Source: Natrinema mahii
GTDB lineage: Archaea > Halobacteriota > Halobacteria > Halobacteriales > Natrialbaceae
Length of the DNA: 64,000 nt
Direction: 5' to 3'
NCBI GenBank assembly: GCA_000690595.2
Contig: JHUT02000003.1
Location: 248,001-312,000, forward strand
Position 1 is the stretch's first letter, and each line of letters begins with the position of its first letter. Below the pieces are notes generated by a model. It did no database searches. It was not told the origin of the DNA and was given only the letters and a program-made list of their open reading frames with translations. Positions 53,937-62,343 of the stretch are shown one piece after another. The translations under genes and the position numbers were made by a program.

Positions 53937-55010
53937 TTAGTTATCGCCGTCGGCGATGAAGAACCACGGCAGATCGTAGAAGTGGACGATCTGCGCCATC
54001 TGGAAGTCGAGTTCGCTGTAGGCACCGGCACCGTCTTCGACCTCCTGTGCCGACCAGTTCTGGATGTACACCATCTCGGCGTCCTCCTGATTGAGCGCAC
54101 CGAGGTTCGCCTCGGTCCCCTCGCTCGTCTGGGCTTCGACGAATATGTCGCTGGTCGCGTCGTTGACGGCGCTGGCCATTCCCTGGTTGGCGGTGTAGGC
54201 CGTCGTCGTCGACGTCGACGTCCGCATCCGGACGTCCGTGTCGCCGGTCGCGCCGCCGCTCGTACTGCCGCCGGCGCGCTCGAACTCGTCGCTCCAGACG
54301 CCGATCTCCTCGTAGAAATCCGCTGCGGCGTCGTGGAACGGGACGCCGTCGTACATGTTCTTCACCCAGAAGTCGTCTTCCTCGTGAGTCGCCAGTAGGC
54401 CGGCGTATTCCGAGAGTTCCGATTTCTGTTCGTAGAGCGTCTCGAGGAACGTGTAGACCGTGTCGTACTCGAGGTCGGCCCGGGAGACGAAGTTGTACGC
54501 GAACGTCGGCGCGGGGACCTCGTCCGGGGCGTCGACGTTCTCGATCTGGCCCGTCTCGGTCGGTCGGATCAGCAGTCGGTCGTCGTCGTTCCAGGCCTGT
54601 TCGGTCTCGTCGCTCACGTCGAGGACGGTGAGGTTGTCGACCGTACTCGCGGTCTGCTGGAGCCAGCTGGGCGTGATCGAGAAGTTCATCAGCGTTCCGA
54701 CGCCGACGTCGAGCTGGTTCTCGTTGATCGCGTTGCCCTGATTCCCGTAGCTCGTACTCACGCGGTTGTAGTCGTCGGTTGCGTGACCGAGCGCTCGCTC
54801 GAGTGCCGGTGCCGTTCCGGAGCCGCTCGGCGTCGGCGACACTGACGTGTTCTCGTTGATGTCCGACAGCGTCTCGAGGGGACCACTGCTGCCACCGCTC
54901 GTCTCACCGCCGAGACAGCCGGCGATCGCTGCGAGGGAGCCGGCGCCTGCTGCCGCGAGAACCGATCGTCGAGTCGAACGCCTATCCGTGTGCTTGTGTT
55001 CGTTCGCCAT
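53937..55010 (-). CDS. TAXI-type TRAP solute-binding lipoprotein with swapped halves
   Basis: A 357-residue Tat lipoprotein: twin Arg in RRSTRRSVLAA, lipobox AGC near residues 29-31. After a Gly/Ser linker, residues about 44-250 carry the second half of a TAXI protein (LSDINENTSVSPTPSGSGT, QLDVGVGTLMN, YDTVYTFLETLYE, DGVPFHDAAADFYEE). A GGSTSGGATGDT linker follows, then residues about 257-357 carry the first half (DVRMRTSTSTTTAYTANQGM, EANLGALNQEDAEMVY). In normal TAXI proteins these occur in the opposite order. This suggests a circular permutation. The start at 55010 lies 27 bases after TTATAACA; 55025 is the alternative. It should capture the substrate for the fused permease. Confidence 0.82.
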   Translation of the reverse strand: MANEHKHTDRRSTRRSVLAAAGAGSLAAIAGCLGGETSGGSSGPLETLSDINENTSVSPTPSGSGTAPALERALGHATDDYNRVSTSYGNQGNAINENQLDVGVGTLMNFSITPSWLQQTASTVDNLTVLDVSDETEQAWNDDDRLLIRPTETGQIENVDAPDEVPAPTFAYNFVSRADLEYDTVYTFLETLYEQKSELSEYAGLLATHEEDDFWVKNMYDGVPFHDAAADFYEEIGVWSDEFERAGGSTSGGATGDTDVRMRTSTSTTTAYTANQGMASAVNDATSDIFVEAQTSEGTEANLGALNQEDAEMVYIQNWSAQEVEDGAGAYSELDFQMAQIVHFYDLPWFFIADGDN

Positions 55011-55033
55011 GGGGAACCTCTTCATACTTACCT

Positions 55034-55041
55034 GTTATAAT
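55034..55041 (-). promoter_or_regulatory. TATA box of the TAXI-TRAP operon
   Basis: The minus strand reads TTATAACA, centred about 27 bases before ATG 55010. This favours 55010 over 55025 as the start and predicts a leaderless operon mRNA. A dyad GATAG-N7-CTATC (55068-55084) lies just upstream and could be an operator. Confidence 0.5.
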
Positions 55042-55243
55042 CCTTCCGCTATCTGCCGAAATTGGCCGATAGTCATATGCTATCGTACAGCAATCATGCT
55101 GTCTACACTACGTTTGGCGGCAGCCGGGACACCTTGGGTCCGAACAGTGACGGTCCTGAGCGGCCGTCCGCTGTCGTTTCGCTGGTCGATAACGTGACAA
55201 GTGGTATCGCAATACCTATTGTGCCATTCCCATAGGTCTAGGT

Positions 55244-56407
55244 ATGCTGGATTTCGTTCAGCTTGAGGAAGACCTCGACCAGGAAGAGCGGATGATCCGG
55301 GACACCGCCCGGGAGTTCGTCGACGAACACGTCAAGCCCGACATCGGCGACCACTTCGAGGCGGGGACGTTCCCGAAGGAACTCATCCCGAAGATGGGGG
55401 AACTCGGCTTTTACGCCCCCAATCTCGAGGGCTATGGCTCGCCGAACGTCTCCGAGACGGCCTACGGCCTGTTGATGCAGGAACTCGAGGCCGGCGACTC
55501 GGGGCTGCGCTCGATGGCGTCGGTTCAGGGCGCGTTGGTCATGTACCCGATCCATGCTTACGGGAGCGAGGAACAGAAAGAGGAGTGGCTGCCGGAGATG
55601 GGACGGGGCGAGGCGATCGGTTGCTTCGGCCTCACCGAACCCGAACACGGCTCGAACCCGTCGGCGATGGAGACCCGTGCCGAGCGCGACGGCGACGGCT
55701 ACGTCCTCAACGGCTCCAAAACCTGGATCACGAACTCGCCGATCGCCGACGTGGCCATCGTCTGGGCGCGTGACAAGTCGGCCGAGGACGACCCCGTTCG
55801 CGGGTTCCTCGTCGAGACCGACCGCGACGGCGTCACGACCAACAAGATCGACGACAAGCTCTCGCTGCGGGCCTCGATCACGGGCGAGATCGGCCTGAAC
55901 GACGTCCACGTGCCCGAGGAGAACGTCCTCCCCGGCGTCGAGGGCATGAAGGGGCCGCTGTCCTGTCTCACGCAGGCCCGCTACGGCATCGCCTGGGGCG
56001 CGGTCGGCGCCGCCCGGGACTGCTTCGAGGAGGCCCGACAGTACGCGAAAGATCGCGACCAGTTCGGCGGCCCGATCGGTCGGTTCCAGCTCCAACAGCG
56101 CAAGCTTGCGGAGATGGGCACCCAGATCACGCTGGCACAGTTGCTGGCTCACCGGCTCGCCGAACTCAAAGAGCGCGGCGAGATGCGGCCACAGCACGTC
56201 TCGATGTCGAAGCGAAACAACGTCCGCATGGCCCGAAACCAGGCCCGCATCGCCCGCGAGATGCTCGGCGGCAACGGCATCACCACCGACTACTCGCCGA
56301 TGCGGCACATGTCCAACCTCGAGACGGTCTACACCTACGAGGGCACCCACGACATCCACACCCTCGTCCTCGGCGAGGAGTTCACCGGCATCCCCGCCTA
56401 CCAGTAA
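55244..56407 (+). CDS. Glutaryl-CoA dehydrogenase-like acyl-CoA dehydrogenase
   Basis: A 387-residue acyl-CoA dehydrogenase of the glutaryl-CoA dehydrogenase branch. Glu82 and Arg89 in ELEAGDSGLRS match the Glu and Arg that bind the distal carboxylate of glutaryl-CoA. Catalytic Glu366 lies in TYEGTHDIHTL, a form typical of this branch. The N-terminus LEEDLDQEERMIRDTAREF also fits. It may oxidise and decarboxylate glutaryl-CoA to crotonyl-CoA, or only oxidise it. A CaiB-linked or 2-methylsuccinyl-type substrate is possible. It is divergent from the TAXI-TRAP operon, which may bring in the acid, and is followed by an IclR regulator. Confidence 0.88.
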   Translation: MLDFVQLEEDLDQEERMIRDTAREFVDEHVKPDIGDHFEAGTFPKELIPKMGELGFYAPNLEGYGSPNVSETAYGLLMQELEAGDSGLRSMASVQGALVMYPIHAYGSEEQKEEWLPEMGRGEAIGCFGLTEPEHGSNPSAMETRAERDGDGYVLNGSKTWITNSPIADVAIVWARDKSAEDDPVRGFLVETDRDGVTTNKIDDKLSLRASITGEIGLNDVHVPEENVLPGVEGMKGPLSCLTQARYGIAWGAVGAARDCFEEARQYAKDRDQFGGPIGRFQLQQRKLAEMGTQITLAQLLAHRLAELKERGEMRPQHVSMSKRNNVRMARNQARIAREMLGGNGITTDYSPMRHMSNLETVYTYEGTHDIHTLVLGEEFTGIPAYQ

Positions 56408-56555
56408 CACCGCGTCGCCGGTCCGCGTTCTCTCCCGATTTCTCTCCCCCGTCCCAGCCACTGGTTCCGCTCCGGCCGGGGGACTCTTTCGACCGAACCG
56501 GATCGGTCTCGGAAACGGACGTCCCGCTCGCCAGCACTCCCGTTTCAGTATCCGA

Positions 56556-56580
56556 AATATTAATTGCGCTGTCCGAACAG
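56556..56580 (+). promoter_or_regulatory. Promoter and possible operator of the second IclR gene
   Basis: AATATTAATT (56556-56565) is centred about 28 bases before ATG 56589. Between TATA box and start lies CTGTCCGAACAG (56569-56580), with 4-base inverted ends. A protein bound there would block initiation, so autorepression is possible. Confidence 0.4.
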
Positions 56581-56588
56581 TATCGCAC

Positions 56589-57353
56589 ATGGGCACGGAT
56601 CGAGACGGGGACGACGGGGCCGGCGTTTCCACGACGCGGAAGACGTTCCGACTCCTCGAGGCACTCAAAGACGAGGAAGGCGTTACTATCGCCGATCTCA
56701 CCGAGCGGACGACCCTTCCGAAAAGCACCGTCTACCGCCATCTCCAGACGCTGACCGAACTGGGATACGTGATCGAACGCGACGGCCGTTACTACGTCGG
56801 GTTCCGGTTCGTCGAACTCGGCGAGCAGGCCCGGTCCCGGAAGACGGGATACTCGGCCGCGAAGCGAGCGGTGTTCGAACTCGGCACGGAGACCGACGAA
56901 CGCGCGGTATTCATCGTCGAAGAGGACGACGACGCCGTCTACGTCCACCGCTACGGCAGTCTCTCGAACTCGATGATCGGCCAGCGCCGACCCCTGCACT
57001 CGATGGCCTCCGGGAAAGTGATTCTCGCGGAGTGGGACGACGACGCCGTCGCGGCCTACGCCGAACGGACCGGTCTCGAGGCACACACGGCGAACACGAT
57101 TACCGACCTCGACGCGCTCTTCGACGAACTCGAGCGGGTTCGAGACCGCGGCTACGCGGTGAACGAACAGGAGCACATGGACGGCCTTCGCGGGATCGCC
57201 GTCCCAGTCTACACTCCCGACGACGAGTTTCTCGGCTCGCTGGCCGTTTTCGGGCCGACAAGCCGATTTACCGACGACTACGTTTACGACGAACTGGTGG
57301 CCCGGCTCCGGGACAAGGCGGGTGAGATCAAAGTCACGCTCGCATACGGGTGA
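56589..57353 (+). CDS. IclR-family transcriptional regulator
   Basis: A 254-residue regulator with an N-terminal winged helix-turn-helix (about 15-75, recognition helix in TTLPKSTVYRHLQTL) and a C-terminal IclR effector domain (about 85-250, with LHSMASGKVILAEW and RGIAVPVYTPDDEFLGSL). It has the same architecture as the regulator at 5193 but differs clearly in the effector pocket. The ATG at 56589 follows a strong TATA box at leaderless distance. The neighbours, a glutaryl-CoA-dehydrogenase-like gene and the TRAP operon, are the likely targets. The effector may be the imported acid or its CoA ester. Confidence 0.9.
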   Translation: MGTDRDGDDGAGVSTTRKTFRLLEALKDEEGVTIADLTERTTLPKSTVYRHLQTLTELGYVIERDGRYYVGFRFVELGEQARSRKTGYSAAKRAVFELGTETDERAVFIVEEDDDAVYVHRYGSLSNSMIGQRRPLHSMASGKVILAEWDDDAVAAYAERTGLEAHTANTITDLDALFDELERVRDRGYAVNEQEHMDGLRGIAVPVYTPDDEFLGSLAVFGPTSRFTDDYVYDELVARLRDKAGEIKVTLAYG

Positions 57354-57842
57354 TCGCGTCCGCTCGCCGTCGGTCCGCCGTCCGGCCCCTGTTTCACTGG
57401 CCGGAACGCGATCGATCGTTTCGTCTCGACCGGCCGGAAAACCCGTCGCTCGTCCCGATTTCCGAGATCTGTATTTCACTATGCGGAATTTGCCTTTCGA
57501 AAAGTGCGACGGCCGCCGTCAGTACCGATCCGGCGTTTCCCCGCCTCGCGGGATGTCACACGCAATGACCGAGTCGACGAGTCCCGGACCAGGCCCGAAG
57601 GTGTGTGGCTCAGTCGGACGGACGACCTCGCGGGGACTCGAAAACGACCGCTCGGCCACCCGAATTATACAGTCATATATCTGTAATGGAGTCCGTAACG
57701 GTCGAGCGACTGCCCCGCCGGCCACACTGCCCCCGGTCCGCCAGGGACTACGCTGCGGACAGGGAAATGCGCTTCTCGAGGCCGACCGCGACTCACGGGG
57801 AACCGAAGCGGAGCGACGACAGTTCGTCGCGGTCCGTGCCGA
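57354..57842. other. 490-base gene-free region with a palindrome
   Basis: A frame of 58 codons begins at ATG 57686, but it is basic and its codon use resembles noncoding shadow sequence. It also overlaps the convergent membrane gene. I leave it uncalled. ATACAGTCATATATCTGTAA at 57667-57686 resembles the palindrome at 5071-5090. Confidence 0.45.
57667..57686. promoter_or_regulatory. Palindromic site downstream of the second IclR gene
   Basis: The sequence has 5-base inverted arms (TACAG and CTGTA) with an 8-base centre. It is identical at 15 of 20 positions to the perfect palindrome at 5071-5090, which also lies downstream of an IclR gene. A shared regulator or a shared repeat are both possible. 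Confidence 0.35.
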
Positions 57843-58205
57843 TCACGGTATCAACGGCGTGAGCAGCGGTTCGCGGGAGACCAACAGGACGACGTTGTTG
57901 CTCGCGAAGAGGGCATAGCAGCCGACGACGGCCACGACGAAGGCGACGTCGAACGGCCTCGAGAGGACGTAGCCGATCACGAGGACGGCGGCGGCGTAGA
58001 TGGCGGCGGCGAGGACGACGCCGGCGAGCCCGAAGAGATCGTGGAGGAAAACCGTCACGGGGTTGAGTTCGTAGGCGTACGGGACGGTGAAAAAGCCCAC
58101 CGTCGCGACGAGGTCGACGAACCAGACGGCGAAGAAGGCGGCGCGGAGGCTGGTGGTGCCAGGCCGATCCAATCCGATCCCGGACGCGTTCGCTGTGTCC
58201 ACCAT
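57843..58205 (-). CDS. DUF5658-like membrane protein
   Basis: A 120-residue protein with three hydrophobic segments (about 22-45, 57-80 and 86-108). The pattern WFVDLVATVGFF...YELNPVTVFLHDLFG in the first helix and loop recalls DUF5658 proteins, in which an Asp in helix 1 and an ELNP-like loop are conserved. The function of that group is unknown. The start at 58205 is the first ATG of the frame. It lies on the same strand as the DUF3006 gene but with 129 bases between. Confidence 0.65.
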   Translation of the reverse strand: MVDTANASGIGLDRPGTTSLRAAFFAVWFVDLVATVGFFTVPYAYELNPVTVFLHDLFGLAGVVLAAAIYAAAVLVIGYVLSRPFDVAFVVAVVGCYALFASNNVVLLVSREPLLTPLIP

Positions 58206-58334
58206 CGTGTTCGGATCGAGGGGCCGCCGAGCATTACGCCTTGGACTTGCGGATTCCGGGCCTGTGGGGGATTCACACCGTTCAGGCGGCCGGACTGTAT
58301 CCGGAACGCGACCGCCCCGACGGTCGGTGGCCGG

Positions 58335-58766
58335 CTACAACTCCTCCGAGAGGCAGTCGAACCTGTCTTCGTGACAGTCGGTCGGTTTCGACGGCAGGGA
58401 GCGGTAAGCGAGTAACTCGTCGCCGACGACGGCGGTCAGGAAGATGTCGTCGGGAGCCATCGCCTCGAACTCCTCGGCCGGCAACACGAGCTGGTCGACG
58501 ACTGCCTCGCCGTCCTCGAGCAAGAGGACGACGTGGTCACCGTCGACGATTCGATCCACGACGCCGACGTACAGATCGCTGCCGTCGATTCCATCGTCGG
58601 TCGACGACGCGGCGACCGGCGGCCGTCCGCGCGTCGGCGTCGCATCGGTATCGGGGCGAGCGCTGTCGGCCGCACCGGCAGTCGTCACTGCGGCGACCGC
58701 CCCCGTTCCGAGGGCACCGAGCGTTCGCAGAACCGTTCGTCGCGGTCGTCGGGTCTGATCCGACAT
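58335..58766 (-). CDS. Tat-exported DUF3006-domain protein
   Basis: A 143-residue protein. The N-terminus is a Tat signal (RRPRRTVLRTLG, then an Ala/Gly/Thr-rich hydrophobic stretch to about residue 32). After a low-complexity linker, residues about 65-125 form a DUF3006-like beta domain (YVGVVDRIVDGDHVVLLLEDG, VDQLVLPAEEF). In bacteria DUF3006 proteins are small and often accompany secreted MBL hydrolases; here no such partner is adjacent. Two Cys near the C-terminus (CHEDRFDC) could form a disulfide or bind metal. The start at 58766 lies 26 bases after TTTATACG on the minus strand. Confidence 0.75.
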   Translation of the reverse strand: MSDQTRRPRRTVLRTLGALGTGAVAAVTTAGAADSARPDTDATPTRGRPPVAASSTDDGIDGSDLYVGVVDRIVDGDHVVLLLEDGEAVVDQLVLPAEEFEAMAPDDIFLTAVVGDELLAYRSLPSKPTDCHEDRFDCLSEEL

Positions 58767-58786
58767 ACCCCGCTTGGCCGCGGGAT

Positions 58787-58796
58787 ATCGTATAAA
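58787..58796 (-). promoter_or_regulatory. TATA box for the DUF3006 gene
   Basis: The minus strand reads TTTATACGAT, centred 26 bases before ATG 58766. This spacing fits a leaderless transcript and decides the start over the longer upstream frame. Confidence 0.5.
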
Positions 58797-59605
58797 CCCT
58801 CGGCTGGGAGTTACCGATCCTGCCGGTTCGGCGGGAGGAGCGCCATCCGCGAGTACCGACCCGGCGAATCGTGCCGGTCCCGGACCGTCGTTGGGACTGA
58901 TGTCATCCACCGACTCGATTCCGACGACCCATCGGATGCCTCCTGAATGTACTAATAATCCGACTATATCCACGACTACTCAAGATTAGTATAGTTCTGC
59001 CCTCCTGCGTTCCAGATGTTTGTTCATGGTCAAAAACGTCGGTTATAGGCCCACTGTAGCCGTATCTCGTGTCTACTATCGTCGGTATCACTCACTGATG
59101 ATACCCAATCGACGTTGAGAACAGCTTCCTCTCTCTGTGGTATTTGAGCGGTTTGAGCCATACTACACACGGACCCACCTCTATTCCACTAGGTGTCGGG
59201 ATTCCCATATCTATCCCAACCTATATCTTCGTATTTGTATGTGGATCTGGTATTTCTATTCTATCGTACCCGCCTTGGACCGAGTGCCAACTCCAGCTTG
59301 GGATCGACCCGTTGCCGAAACGAGCCGCTGTGCCGACGCGCTCTCGAGAACGCGACCGACCGTCCGACGGGTATCGAGGACCGACTATGGATCGTCGCGT
59401 TCGCGTAAGGTGTGCTGACCCTTTGAACAGCCACCGCTGTCGATCGGCGACAGTTGAACCCCCCCGCTGGCTCACGGCCCGTCGCCTCGAGATGCGGACT
59501 GGGGACCCGCGCAGTCGATCCGTGTGGCTCGCGACCGGTTTCTCACGAACAGATGATGAGTCGGCTCTCGGAGCCGTAACTCGAGAACTCAGTCGCCGCA
59601 AACGG
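58797..59605. other. AT-enriched gene-free region next to tRNA-Ile
   Basis: No frame has haloarchaeal coding bias. The part from about 58960 to 59290 is much lower in GC than the rest of the window. With the partial tRNA 3' copies that follow, it may be the worn-down remains of an integrated element. No integrase fragment is recognisable. Confidence 0.45.
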
Positions 59606-59627
59606 ATGGGCCGACCCGGGTTGAACC
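59606..59627 (-). repeat. Diverged tRNA 3'-end fragment
   Basis: The plus strand reads ATGGGCCGACCCGGGTTGAACC, resembling the T-arm plus acceptor end of the tRNA-Ile at 59783 (ATGGGCCAACTCGGATTTGAACC) with three substitutions and one missing base. The rest of a tRNA is absent. It may be an old attachment-site copy. Confidence 0.4.
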
Positions 59628-59727
59628 ACTGGAAGACGGTCTCACTCGCTCCGCTCGTGAGGGTGCGACTTCCGTCGTTTAAATTCCTGTAGTAGCACGC
59701 GCTCGTGGCTCACTTCGTCGCGAGACG

Positions 59728-59743
59728 TGGGCCAACTCGGATT
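59728..59743 (-). repeat. 16-base direct copy of the tRNA-Ile 3' end
   Basis: TGGGCCAACTCGGATT is identical to the last 16 bases of the tRNA-Ile region at 59783-59798. The two copies are 55 bases apart in the same orientation. This is the arrangement left by site-specific integration into a tRNA 3' end, though the interval is now tiny. Confidence 0.6.
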
Positions 59744-59782
59744 CCATATTTGCGGCTCGCGAGGTCGCTCGCAGCAAAAGTA

Positions 59783-59856
59783 TGGGCCAACTCGGATTTG
59801 AACCGAGAGCCTCCACCTTATCAGAGTGGCGCTCAACCTAATTGAGCTATTGGCCC
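59783..59856 (-). tRNA. tRNA-Ile (GAT anticodon)
   Basis: On the minus strand the 74-base sequence starts GGGCCAATAGCTCAATTAGG and folds as a complete cloverleaf. The acceptor stem is GGGCCAA/TTGGCCC with discriminator A, the D-arm GCTC/GAGC. The anticodon stem CCACT/GGTGG (one G-T pair) has loop CTGATAA and anticodon GAT, and the T-arm has loop TTCAAAT. No intron is present and CCA is not encoded. It reads AUC/AUU codons. No rRNA operon lies within the window, so this is a stand-alone gene. Confidence 0.95.
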
Positions 59857-59931
59857 GCGTCCGTCCTTCGCACTCGATAGTTGCTCGGTGGTACGTTTAA
59901 GCGTTTCTTTCTCCGCGACCCGTGCGAACCG

Positions 59932-60522
59932 CTACCGAGCGAGGGGGTCGTCGTCCCGGTCGTCGTCGCCATCGTCCGGTCGCTCGTCCTCGAAGTCGAT
60001 CGTGTAGGCGTCCTCGTCGTCGACGCTGTAGGCGTCCTCACCGAGATCGTAGGTCCCGCCGTCGCTCGAGTCGGCGGCGTCTCGAGTCGGGTCCTCGTCG
60101 GGGAAGCCAAACGTCCAGACGCCGCCGCTGGCGAACCCGCCGGTCTTCTTGTCCGCGTAGGGGACGACCACGTAGCGTTTGAGCCCCATTCGGATCGGAA
60201 CTCGGGTCAGCGGGACGGCCAGCAGGAACCCGAGCAGGTCGGTCACCAGGCCGGGGGTCAGCAGAAAGGCTCCGGCGGCGATCAGCAGGCCTCCATCGAG
60301 CAGTTCGTTCGTCGGAGGCTGCCCCTGGGCCATCGACCGTTGCATCTTCCGGATCGTCCGCCGGCCTTCGGCGCGAACGAGGAGCATCCCGACGAGGCCG
60401 GTCAGGACGACGAGCAGTATCATCCCGACCCAGTTGAGGAACCCGAACTGGGTGACGATCACCGCGAGCAACACGGCGTCGAGAAACGGGATGAGCAACA
60501 GCGCGAAGATCCACCGGAGCAT
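59932..60522 (-). CDS. fxsA: FxsA-family membrane protein
   Basis: A 196-residue membrane protein of the FxsA family. Hydrophobic helices lie near 3-25, 30-50 and 76-108. The RAEGRRTIRKMQRSMAQGQPP loop and LLIAAGAFLLTPGLVTDLLGF are typical. In E. coli FxsA overproduction relieves exclusion of phage T7 by the F plasmid; its normal role is unknown. The C-terminal 70 residues form a strongly acidic cytosolic tail (DDEDAYTIDFEDERPDDGDDD) added in haloarchaea. The start at 60522 begins directly with the first helix. It is divergent from the DUF255 gene. Confidence 0.87.
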   Translation of the reverse strand: MLRWIFALLLIPFLDAVLLAVIVTQFGFLNWVGMILLVVLTGLVGMLLVRAEGRRTIRKMQRSMAQGQPPTNELLDGGLLIAAGAFLLTPGLVTDLLGFLLAVPLTRVPIRMGLKRYVVVPYADKKTGGFASGGVWTFGFPDEDPTRDAADSSDGGTYDLGEDAYSVDDEDAYTIDFEDERPDDGDDDRDDDPLAR

Positions 60523-60647
60523 ACTAGGATCTAGCCGCCGACGGGTGAAAATCTTTTACTCTCGGTTCGGAAACGGAATCGAGCCGCGTCGGGCCGACTG
60601 TGAGACGCGAACGAAGGGCTTACGCCCGCGACTCCCGTCGCTCCGGT

Positions 60648-62294
60648 ATGGACGATACGACCCGCGTCGAGTGGCGCGAGTGGGGACAGGCGGCCTTCGA
60701 CGAGGCCGCCGAGGCCGACCGCCCCGTCTTGCTCTCGCTGACCGCGACGTGGTGTGACCACTGCCACGAGATGGACGAGGAGACCTACGCCGAGCCCCGG
60801 ATCGCGGCCAACCTCAACGACAGCTTCGTCCCCGTCCGGGTCGATGTCGACCGGTACCCGCGGGTCCGCGACCGGTACAACATGGGCGGTTTTCCGTCGA
60901 CGGTCTTTCTCGCCCCGAACGGCGAGGTCCTGACCGGCGCGGGCTATCTCGGCCCCGACGGGATGCGTCAGGTCTTGGACAGCGTCCGGACCATGTGGGA
61001 GACGAAAGGCAGCGGTGCGGCCCGCGTCCCCCGGCCGCTGCGGGAGGACAACCCGCCGGCCGGCGAGCTGACCGCCGAGATCGAACAGGGGATGCTCGGC
61101 CACCTCACCGACACCTACGACGAGACTGCCGGCGGCTGGGGCCAGAGTCCGAAGTTCCCCCTGCCCGACGCGCTGGAGTTCGCGCTCAAACGCGACCGCG
61201 AGATGGCCCTGCGGTCCTACGATGCGGTCAGCGCGAACCTGTTGGACGAGTACGACGGCGGCTTCTACCGGTTCGCGACCGACCGGGACTGGTCGGGCCT
61301 CCAGCGCGAGAAGTTGCTCGACTCCAACGGCGCGTTGGTACGGGCCTTCGCCAACGCCTACCTGCTGACCGGGAAAGACGAGTACCGCGACCCCGCCGCC
61401 GACACCATCGACTACCTGACGACGACGCTGTGGAACGACGAGGTCGACGCCTTCGCGAACAGCCAGGCGCCGGGCGACGCCGACGCCCACAGTCTCGACG
61501 CGACCGAGCGCGCGGCCGCCGACGAGCCCCCGGTCGATTCGGGCGTCTTCGCCGGGCCGAACGCACTGGCGATCGACGGCCTGCTGACCTACTACGCCTA
61601 CACCGACGACGAACGGGCCCGCCGGTACGCCGAACGCGCGCTCGAGACCCTCCGGACGGACCTGCTCACCGACGGCGTCGTCGCACACGCACGCGAGGAC
61701 ACGAACGAACGCGACGAGGACAGCGACCCGCTCCCCTTGCTCACCAATCAGGCCCGCGCGCTGGCGGCGCTGACGACGGTCGCCAGTACCCTCGAGACGG
61801 ACGCGCTCGCGGACGCGACGGCGGTCGCCGACGCGACGATCGACCGACTCCACGACGAGGACTCGTTCCTCGACGGCCCCGCGGAAGGGGTCGGACTCTG
61901 CGATCGCCCGCTGCGGCCCCTGGACGCGAACGTCGCCTTTGCGGACGCGCTGATCGATCTGGCGGCGCTTACCGGCGAGGACCGCTACCGCGAGTACGCC
62001 CGAGAAACGCTCGAGGCCTTTGCGGGGGCCAGCGACCGCTTCGGCGTCCAGATCGCCGGCTACGCGACGGCGGTCTCCCGACTGCTCGAGGGTCCGCTGG
62101 TGATCAGGGTCGGTGCCGACCCCGGCGCTGACCTCCATCGGGCGGCGTTGCGGATGGCCGACCACGAGAAGGTGGTCGTTCCCGACGCCGACTGCGAGCC
62201 GGGGACGGCGCGGGCCGAACTGGGCGAGGCCGTGTCAGCCACTGCCGAAACTCCCGCCGAGTTGAGCGACGCGGTCCAGCGGCTTCTCGACTGA
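60648..62294 (+). CDS. DUF255 thioredoxin-like/glycoside-hydrolase-like protein (YyaL type)
   Basis: A 548-residue protein. Residues about 5-120 form a thioredoxin-like DUF255 domain with the CxxC motif in TATWCDHCHEMD (Cys36, Cys39). Residues about 135-548 form an (alpha/alpha)6 barrel-like region with GGWGQSPKFPLP and YDGGFYRFATD, as in spermatogenesis-associated protein 20 and YyaL. Family members reach 650-720 residues, so this is a shorter haloarchaeal version. The function is unknown; redox-linked carbohydrate or protein handling has been suggested. The ATG at 60648 is preferred to the upstream 60600, because the fold starts just after it. Confidence 0.87.
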   Translation: MDDTTRVEWREWGQAAFDEAAEADRPVLLSLTATWCDHCHEMDEETYAEPRIAANLNDSFVPVRVDVDRYPRVRDRYNMGGFPSTVFLAPNGEVLTGAGYLGPDGMRQVLDSVRTMWETKGSGAARVPRPLREDNPPAGELTAEIEQGMLGHLTDTYDETAGGWGQSPKFPLPDALEFALKRDREMALRSYDAVSANLLDEYDGGFYRFATDRDWSGLQREKLLDSNGALVRAFANAYLLTGKDEYRDPAADTIDYLTTTLWNDEVDAFANSQAPGDADAHSLDATERAAADEPPVDSGVFAGPNALAIDGLLTYYAYTDDERARRYAERALETLRTDLLTDGVVAHAREDTNERDEDSDPLPLLTNQARALAALTTVASTLETDALADATAVADATIDRLHDEDSFLDGPAEGVGLCDRPLRPLDANVAFADALIDLAALTGEDRYREYARETLEAFAGASDRFGVQIAGYATAVSRLLEGPLVIRVGADPGADLHRAALRMADHEKVVVPDADCEPGTARAELGEAVSATAETPAELSDAVQRLLD

Positions 62295-62343
62295 CGTTCG
62301 GGCCCCTCGCGGCCGACGCCGTCGAAACGCCAAACTACCACAG

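Noticed and set aside
57605-57862. Small plus-strand frame that could start at 57686 just after the palindrome
   Set aside because: It is basic, has noncoding-like codon use, overlaps the convergent membrane gene and lacks conserved character.
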